A stretch of 64,000 nt of DNA from Macrothele yani (Eukaryota > Arthropoda > Arachnida > Araneae > Macrothelidae), in contig CM077005.1 of the NCBI GenBank assembly GCA_039090855.1, forward strand, positions 77,930,607-77,994,606. The letters run 5' to 3'. Numbering within the stretch: position 1 is the first letter of the stretch; each line of letters starts with the position of its first letter. The notes below the pieces were generated by a model, which worked only from the letters and a program-made list of their open reading frames with translations, was not told where the DNA came from and did not search any database. Made by a program: the position numbers and the translations under genes. Positions 57,681-64,000 of this stretch are shown piece by piece.

Positions 57681-58319
57681 GGCCAGTTGTAACTAACTAG
57701 CTAGCATTTCAGTGTATTTATACAATGAAATTAAGAAAAAAAATGGTGCCATAACCAATTATTTTCAAAAATCAGTACCCTTCATGAAAAAAAACCCGTC
57801 TTTTGCGCTTAGTATACTTTTACTACCGATTCTTTAATTAATACACTCAGATAAATTAAAAACACAAGATCAAGTGATTTTTATTTTTGTTGTATGCCAG
57901 AATAAACCAAAAAACACTTCACAAGTTTTCCCAAACTTCAGTTTTTCATCCCCAAGTAGCACCTCTACCACAATTATTGGTTTTTAAAATGATCTCCATG
58001 TAACGCATACTCACAGCCACTTTGTTTTTTTCTTCTGTCAGATCTTCACAGATCTGAATGTATTTTTTTTTTTTTTGCATGCTACATGAAGATGGAGAAG
58101 TTCTATCTTGTAAAAAATGCTCTTATGAAAATAAAGAGTTAGAAATTTAGAAAACTGAAACTCATAACACTTAAATTAATAAACAGCATTTCCTTTGAAA
58201 TCCATAAGAAATAAAATAATGCTTTATGCATTTTGTTCTAATCACAGTGACTTAGTTAGATGTATACACAGCACACAAACAACAACATTCATTCAGAAAA
58301 AATAAGAACAGAATCTCAC
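57681..58319. other. AT-rich intron sequence next to the 5' splice site
   Basis: Nothing recognised apart from oligo-T and oligo-A runs. Confidence 0.5.
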
Positions 58320-58499
58320 TTGAGGTCTCATACGAGGATTCCAACGACAATAGTATCCCTTCCATAGTTGGATACGTCTTACACTAGCCACAGGAAAGAG
58401 TATGTGCTGCTGGGGATACGTAGCATACATTGGATTACTGAAATCACCTAAGTTGCTATTAATGAAGGACCAAAGAGACACGGTTCGATTTTTTACATC
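58320..58499 (-). CDS. MTMR2: myotubularin (MTM1/MTMR2 subfamily), penultimate exon, end of phosphatase domain
   Basis: The acceptor TTCTTCTCCTATTCTTAACAG ends at 58500. Sixty codons follow in phase 0, and the donor is CAA|GTGAGA. The peptide begins [20 protein letters not shown] and contains [27 protein letters not shown] and [10 protein letters not shown]. This matches, residue for residue at most conserved sites, the end of the phosphatase domain of vertebrate MTMR2/MTM1. These enzymes remove the 3-phosphate from PI3P and PI(3,5)P2 on endosomes. The catalytic Cys-x5-Arg loop is encoded upstream and is not in the window. The preceding exon was not found on the minus strand up to 64000, so that intron is at least 5.5 kb. 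Confidence 0.93.
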
Positions 58500-58679
58500 C
58501 TGTTAAGAATAGGAGAAGAAATAGTAATATCATTGCATAAAACTTTGCATTAATGAACAACTATAAACTTTACATGTACTTCTCAAAGTGCAACACATAA
58601 ATGAATAAAAACTTTCCAATGGTAATTGATGACATGGCTATTTCTAGACTTAATATACTATAAATTTCACAAAATTATG

Positions 58680-58950
58680 GGATTTACGCAGGAATAAGAG
58701 GATATTACTTACAGACTGGAAGAACATAAAACTGCAATTAAATTTTTTACAAATAAAACAGGTTTGGACAGGCATGCTCAAAATACAGGACTTAAAGTGC
58801 TATGGGACACCGTAGAAATTCTAATACATCAACAGTACTTTTTCAAGAGAACATTGTCAGAAGAACTGGAAATAAAGAGAAGAAGAGGTACAGCATTAAA
58901 TGATTTGAAAGGTTCGAATTTAGCTCACGAATGGCAACCCCTACTATAGT
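58680..58950 (+). pseudogene. Penelope-like element PLE-3, 3' end of GIY-YIG ORF
   Basis: Decayed coding can be followed as an EHKTA-like stretch near 58720, then TGLDRHAQNTGLKVLWDTVE, EILIHQQYFFKRTLSEELEI and a final HEWQPLL stop near 58949. This matches the C-terminal wording of a third PLE family (AEHA..TGH..W, RKxxEALxI, WxPLL). Only the last quarter is present, lying 180 bp upstream of the myotubularin exon acceptor. Confidence 0.72.
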
Positions 58951-58953
58951 TGT

Positions 58954-58994
58954 AGTCCTGCGGAAGAGTAGGGCTGCTACCCGAAAATTCGACT
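58954..58994 (+). ncRNA. degenerate hammerhead ribozyme, PLE-3
   Basis: AGTC/GACT stem I encloses CTGCGGA (58958-58964), stem II GTAG/CTAC, and GAAA (58983-58986), then ATTC before GACT. One core substitution (CTGA to CTGC) affects the invariant adenosine. It sits directly after the PLE-3 stop codon, as expected. Confidence 0.55.
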
Positions 58995-58999
58995 GTCAG

Positions 59000-59269
59000 T
59001 AATATACTTTTATTCCTGAGTAAATTCTATAATTTTGTGAATTTTATAGTATTTCAAATGATGTTTGTCAGTTTGAACTTCAAGTTCAGACAGAGAGAAA
59101 AAAAGGATCTAAAGTTTTGTGATTTTAACTACTGCTCTCCCCAACTTTTTGACCCTAAATTTTGCAAATTATATTGTTGCACAATGAGGAATAGCATCCA
59201 AATTTTTAAATTGGTTAAAATGTCAGAGTTACACCAGTAAACTTGTTGAAATATTGAATATTAATTAAC
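59000..59269. other. unassigned AT-rich sequence
   Basis: Nothing recognised. Confidence 0.5.
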
Positions 59270-59450
59270 ACATGCAAATATTCTCCAGTTCCTTGAACAA
59301 CCTGTTTTTATGTGCCCAGTAAAAAACCTTTTCAAAGTCAATAAACTCCACATACAAACTTTGATTCATCTTATGAATCTAATGAAACTTTTCAGAAAAC
59401 TATCTGAACACAAATATACTGATTTTCTATCTTCTCAGGTCATCTTGGTA
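59270..59450 (-). pseudogene. LINE reverse transcriptase scrap
   Basis: The minus strand reads LYVEFIDFEKVFYWAHKNRL and FKELENI, the palm-A motif (FIDFEKAFD) of an RT, near 59365-59290. Too short for family assignment, but like the decayed LINE at 60370-61250. Confidence 0.65.
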
Positions 59451-59526
59451 GACTTTAGGAATAAACAGCTTAGATGAAGTACTTTTAGTATTAGTCATAT
59501 GCTGGCAATGATAATAAGGTAATAAT

Positions 59527-60247
59527 GCAGAGTATAATCCAGGAACTTGCTGACAAGAGTAAAGAAGTGGGATTAAAAATGAACTTTCAGAAGACAAAAG
59601 TGGTGTACAATGCTTTTACAAGAAATGAAGATTTATCGACTGATGCTGGAATTAACAGATACGTATGTTTATCTTGGACAGCAGATATCAAGTGAGGGTC
59701 ACATTGATGAAGAAATTAATTGGTGTATAAAACTTGCCTGGAGAGCTTTTGGAAGAAACAGAATAATTTTCAAGAGCAATATGCCATTATGTCTTAAAAG
59801 AAAAGTGTTTGATCAATGCATCCTTCCAGTCTTACGTATGGTGCAGAGACGTGGACCTTAACTAAAAGCGACATACAAAGGCTGCAGACAACTCAAAGTA
59901 GCATGGAGAGGTGCATGCTTGGTGTAACCAGGAGAGATAAGAAGAGGAACTTGTGGAACCGAAAAATGAAAAGAGTGGAAGACATCATGATCAGAGTTAA
60001 GTACCTGAAATGGCAATGGGCTGAACATACTGCCAGAAGGACAGACCATCGATGGACAGCCGAAATTTTTGATTGGATTCAAAGGGACAGAAAAAGACCC
60101 AGAAGAAGACCACATGGGAGATGGGTGGATGAAATTCGGAAGTATGCAGGAGTAACATGGAGGAGACTGGCACAAGACAGACCGTTGTGAAGAGACCTTT
60201 GTCCAGCAGTGGATTGACAATGGTTGACAATTATGATGATGCTGATG
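59527..60247 (+). pseudogene. RTE LINE, 5'-truncated
   Basis: It starts within the RT thumb region (MNFQKTKVV-like, 59580), then TDTYVYLGQQISSEGHIDEE (about 59655-59710), FGRNRIIFKSNMPLCLKRKV and, after a one-base frameshift near 59830, LTYGAETWTLTKSDIQRLQT. The C-terminal HTARRTDHRWTAEIFDW and WRRLAQDRPL end at a TGA near 60188. The ATGATGATG-like tail runs to about 60247. Same family as 41500-44590. Confidence 0.9.
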
Positions 60248-60369
60248 AATAATGTTGAAGGGCAAAACAACATGTTAGATTGCAAAAATAGCCACATATG
60301 TAGATTTTTGGAAATATGTGAGAAACAACTCTCAAGATATGTTCTAGAGCATTGTTAAGCAAGTCAGAA

Positions 60370-61250
60370 AATGAGGAAAATCTGTAACTCACAGTTTATT
60401 CACAAAAGATGCAATATCTTCTACAAACAGTCAATATACTGAGGACATGGAGTGAATATTTTAAAGACAATATGAATGAAGATGAAGATATTAATGGGGA
60501 AGGGGCAAAGATGACTGTGCAATCAAAAGTTCTCATGAAGTAAGAGATGTTTTATCTTTCCCTGAAGTGTGGCAAAGTAGCAGGCTATGATAAAATTAAC
60601 CAACAATAACTTATGTATAGTGAAATGACAAGTGTTCTTTGATCACACAGAATCGTAAGATGGCATGAGAAACTGGACTGCTTTCTGAAGACTGGCAAAA
60701 GCCATTCATGATCCAGTTTACAAGAATGAAACTGGAAGGATAGTAGTAACTGTTGCTGCATCCCCTGAGTTAGTGTTTCTTGCATGGTCTACTGAACCGT
60801 ACTGAGAAAGAATTTTAGAAAAGTGATGGAAAATCAGCTGAGCGCAGGAAAATGACTTCAAGCAGGGCAGGATAATATATTTGTACTCAGCAACTTTATG
60901 AAAAATTTCATGAAGTGAATCTGGATTTATAAATGACATTTATTGACTCTGAAAGCCTTTTCACTGGGTACCTAGGAACAAGATGTTCAATGTGTTAAAA
61001 AGTTATGGATCGAATGACAAACTTCTGAAGTCAGTCACAAACCTGTATATGAAGAGTCTTGCAATAGTCATGATAGAAGAAGCACTGGTAAATTCCAGAG
61101 TAAGATATGGGTATATATATGGATGAACTACTTAAAGAAAGCAATTTAATATGAGATGATATTACTCCGTGGTAAGGATGCAGATTTGTCATGGGACTGC
61201 TGCCAGTTTAATGAATGGAGCAGAAAATTTAGCTTTGGTTGCAACACTAT
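60370..61250 (+). pseudogene. strongly decayed RTE-like reverse transcriptase
   Basis: Scattered phrases remain: LRTWSEYFKDNMNEDEDI (60435), LKCGKVAGYDKIN (60565), RKVMENQLS (60815) and MTFIDSE...F near 60935. The spacing fits an RTE or CR1-like RT in which nearly every line has a stop. Confidence 0.6.
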
Positions 61251-62369
61251 CTGATTGTTAATTGTTCTTGTATAGGTCATGGAATCCACTGTGCCAGAAT
61301 GCCATGTAGTTCAAGATTTCCATAGTGACATTCTATTGTTTGAACTTGGTAAGCATTGGCAATTATCTCCAAGGTACAGGTGCAAGTATTCCTTTTGTCA
61401 GTATTTCCTTCCATATGCTTCTTACTACAGGTTAACCTTCAGTAGGAATTACTATGGAACAACCTTGATCGAAGAGTAAGCTTGGCAATGTGAGGCTGGC
61501 TAGAGGCCCACATGGCATTCCTAATGGCTAGTTTAATGCTGCAGTTAGGAATGGTGAACTGGGTATTTTAACTCTCTGTTAGATCTAGGATCCTTATCTA
61601 TGTTATTTACATGCACTTCAAGAGTTTGATTCTTCATTACGAGATCTGTTTTCACCAACAATTTACACCAATCTGAACTAAGAATTGATTCACAGTATCT
61701 GGTGGTCTTTTGGATTCCACGAAACAAATCCATTACTTGGTTAATTTACCACACATAACAGTTCATGGACTAGCCTTAAGGGAAACTTCTGGACACACAG
61801 CTCACAGACTGGGTCCCAGAGGTAGATGAAAGTGATTTGTGCTCATGACTAAACAAACCTTCCAAAAACACATATCAGTGTTTTCCTACCTAGATTCTGA
61901 TTGTCCAGAGGATATTCTGATTGTCCAATGCATGATTTATTGTGCAGAGCTGACTCTGTCTCCCAGATTTGGTCCTAGCCAGTGATTAAGTTCAAAGAAA
62001 AGAAGAAAAGGAAAAGTGCCTTGGCAATAAGTGGTTAGGTATAGTCAACACAGAAAAAAGGCTCTCAAAAATGTTTGAAAGCAATTTAAAACTTTTTTTC
62101 TTGGATGTCTCAACATTTTTTATTAAATTTTTATAATTAAGTTTTATCACTTTTCATCAAAGTTGCTTAATTTGGGATATTTTAAAGCAAGTAATGTTAT
62201 GTGGGAGTCAGATAAAAAAACCTACTGAGTTTTGCTTTTGAATACTGCACTGCAATTCCGCATGATTACATTCAGTATGAATATTAGGAATCAGCCACAC
62301 TGAATACATGCAACTTATAAGCCGTTTTTGCTAAGATAATGGGATGGAAATAGAAGATATTTTGTTGTT
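61251..62369. other. unassigned sequence
   Basis: No recognisable gene. Open frames at 61279-61479 (plus) and 61733-61545 (minus) are short and motif-free. An upstream myotubularin exon was looked for here and not seen. Confidence 0.5.
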
Positions 62370-62475
62370 TTTTGTTTGTTACATTGTTTTTTAATGACCA
62401 CTGGGAGAATTATTTGTGATCACTGGTTCCTGGGAATGGGAGGACCAGTTTCATGGGGGCAGCACTGTCTATGCT
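62370..62475 (-). repeat. diverged SINE-1 remnant
   Basis: TTAATGACCACTGGGAG followed by TGATCACTGGTTCCTGGGAA and GGACCAGT follows the order of the SINE-1 body (TTAACGACCACCGTGAG, GGTCACTGGTTCCAGGGA, AGCCAGT). The tRNA-like head is missing. Confidence 0.55.
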
Positions 62476-62706
62476 TATCCGGGGCTCATGAGAGATTAGC
62501 CAGATTCTAGTGTCTTTGATGATTTATGATTCAGTCTTTTTGTGTAACCCATAAGGAATTAAAGAATGGAGTTTGCGGATTACTACTGTTGGAGCTGGTA
62601 GTGAGTTTAGTAAAAATTTATTTTACAACCATAAATGGCCTGTTTAATTTTTCTATTTCCATTCTGGCTGTGCAGTAAAGGAGAAGCCACTTCCTATTAC
62701 TTTATT

Positions 62707-62870
62707 TTAACCCTTTCTAATCCTATGTCAGACCCTGCTCAGCACTGCTATTTTCCTGTTGCACTCCACCGATGTCGGACCATGTCCGACACTAATTTTA
62801 CCTGCGTGTTTTCATGTGCGTCGATGTCAGATGAGGTCCGACATCGACATGTTTCCACTTTTTACTGTAA
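62707..62870. mobile_element. possible piggyBac-type terminal region
   Basis: TTAA (62707-62710) is followed directly by CCCTTTCTAATCC, and then by repeated, partly inverted GATGTCGGAC/GTCCGACATC motifs at 62771, 62782 and 62820-62848. TTAA plus CCCTTT is the typical outer edge of piggyBac elements. The opposite end was not found. Confidence 0.35.
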
Positions 62871-62928
62871 AACATGCATAAAAAACAACATGGCTTGCAT
62901 CCGGGAATGTGTTTAAAAAAATACCATA

Positions 62929-64000
62929 CAGGGTGTTCGGAAAGTAACTGTGCACCTAGGTTACCGTTTTGTTTTCGCAGTTATCAAGTGCAGTATGTGC
63001 CACCGGAATGTAATAAAGTGGATTCTCCCAGTCACAGCTGATCGCGGGAACCCATGGGGCTCACTGCGCATGCGCAGCAAGCTGCTAGAAGCATCGGTTG
63101 CTGCATTGCGGCAGTTGAGTTCCAGACGTCAACAGAGACCAGTCGTTGTTACTGTAAGTATCAAAGTTATCGTGTGTGCTGTTGTCGCTCAGTTTTTTGC
63201 ACTATGGTTCTTTCAATTGCGGAACGTGTGTTTCTGGTTGAATACGTCTTTCGAGAAGGCAATGAATACACCGATTCAGTGCGGCAGCAATTTGCTGCAA
63301 AATTCCCAGACACACCTGTACCTCATCGTAATGCAGTTCGTCGACTTATTGAGAAATTTCGTGTGACAGGCTCAGTGTTCGACGCCGAACGAAGCGGGAG
63401 ACCAACTAAACTTACCAATGGGAAGTTGATGGACATCTCTGACTCCCTGCTGCGGAGTCCATCAAAATCATTGCGCAAGTTGGCGCGAGAGGAAAATATC
63501 GGGCTTGCGACAGCGCATAAAGTGGTGAGAGAATCATTGCACCTCTACCCATACAAAGTAACAGCGGTACAACAATTGCAACCGGCGGATCACGTAAAAC
63601 GACTCCGGTACTGTGAATGGTTTAACAATTTTATTCAAACGAAAACTGTTGCTGTTCTTGATGTCACCTTCTTTACAGATGAGGCGTGGTTCCACCCCTC
63701 TGGGTATGTTAACGCACAAAACACACGATTATGGTCCACAGAGACTCCTCATGCTGTGTCGGAACGACCCTTGCATGACCAGAAAATCGCAGTGTGGGTT
63801 ACGCTATCCTGACGGCGCATTGTCAGGCCGTTATTCTTTCAGGACACCGTGAATAGTGCATGTTACTGTTCCATACTCCACGACTTCATTGGCCGCCTTG
63901 AAGAAGACGAAATCACCTACAGCTGGTTTCAACAAGATGGCGCTACTGCGCACACAGCTCACACCTCTATGAAACTTCTGAACGAGTTTTCCGGCGAACG
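62929..64000 (+). mobile_element. mariner-like transposon Mar-I, runs off the window
   Basis: The left end CAGGGTGTTCGGAAAGTAAC begins directly after TA (62927-62928). A long 5' region precedes the transposase at 63204. The right end lies outside the window. Confidence 0.82.
63204..64000 (+). pseudogene. Mar-I transposase, open except for one premature stop, 3' cut by window
   Basis: The start at 63204 (MVLSIAERVFLVEYVFREGN) gives a helix-turn-helix N-terminus. Then come HRNAVRRLIEKFRVTGSV, a GRP box in AERSGRPTKLTNGK, and ESLHLYPYKVTAVQQL. The first catalytic aspartate is in VTFFTDEAWFHPSGYVN (about 63660-63710) and the second in YSWFQQDGATAHTAHTS (about 63920-63970). A TGA at 63810-63812 sits where relatives have arginine (the codon context suggests CGA to TGA), and the frame then continues open to the window end. 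One mutation therefore separates this segment from an open frame. Confidence 0.87.

Larger units (their letters stand above)
33182..58319 (-). other. 25,138-bp final intron of the myotubularin gene, TE-packed
   Basis: The 5' splice site is CAA|GTGAGA at 58320/58319 and the 3' site TTTTTTGTAG| at 33182/33181. Both flanking exons are phase 0, and the protein reads continuously RMRPQ|EAVHL, as in MTMR2. Nearly all of the intron is occupied by TEs on both strands, including a full-length I-type LINE and a triple nest of DNA transposons. Confidence 0.8.

Noticed and set aside
58500..64000. further upstream myotubularin exons on the minus strand
   Set aside because: I looked for the FEFNE-type and preceding conserved segments and found none. 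The region holds PLE, LINE and mariner pieces. The exons presumably lie beyond the window.

Overview
This window looks like nuclear DNA from an animal, most likely an arthropod; a chelicerate is a guess. The evidence is AT-rich, intron-like sequence, perfect GT-AG splice sites, tRNA-derived SINEs, and a dense mix of Tc1/mariner, hAT, Penelope-like (PLE), RTE and I-type retroelements. There is no bacterial or viral gene organisation. Most long open frames belong to transposable elements (TEs), nearly all broken.

Two host genes can be argued. The secure one is the 3' end of a myotubularin lipid phosphatase (MTM1/MTMR1/MTMR2 subfamily) on the minus strand. One exon (58499-58320) encodes the end of the phosphatase domain. 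The terminal exon (33181-33035) encodes the C-terminal coiled coil. Both exons are phase 0 and are separated by a 25,138-bp intron packed with TEs. A weaker candidate is a plus-strand terminal exon (21207-21290) of an unidentified gene with a poly(A) signal at 21980. The two genes would converge, with about 10 kb of TE-rich DNA between them.

Layout:
- 1-5.6 kb: SINE, then an RTE LINE split by a 3.4-kb hAT element with a perfect 8-bp target-site duplication (TSD).
- 5.6-11.1 kb: Tc1 fossil split by a 4.5-kb PLE with two head-to-head arms.
- 12-17.3 kb: four Tc1/mariner fossils, a Copia RNase H scrap and two kinds of SINE.
- 17.3-22 kb: AT-rich host sequence with the candidate exon.
- 22.1-31.7 kb: Tc1 with an almost full transposase frame, SINE, LTR-like promoter region, and a ZMYM-type hAT split by a second inverted PLE.
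- 32.5-58.5 kb: myotubularin 3' end and intron. The intron holds a full-length I-type LINE with 12-bp TSDs, two RTE copies, a Tc1-in-Tc1 nest with a hAT inside, an RTE-X-like LINE, and an unexplained CpG-rich block at 55-56.7 kb.
- 58.5-64 kb: PLE 3' scrap, decayed LINEs, SINE scrap, and a mariner running off the window edge.

The most interesting signals are four minimal hammerhead-ribozyme candidates in the PLEs, the repeated inverted head-to-head PLE architecture, and PCNA-binding (PIP-box-like) peptides at the ends of two unrelated hAT transposases.
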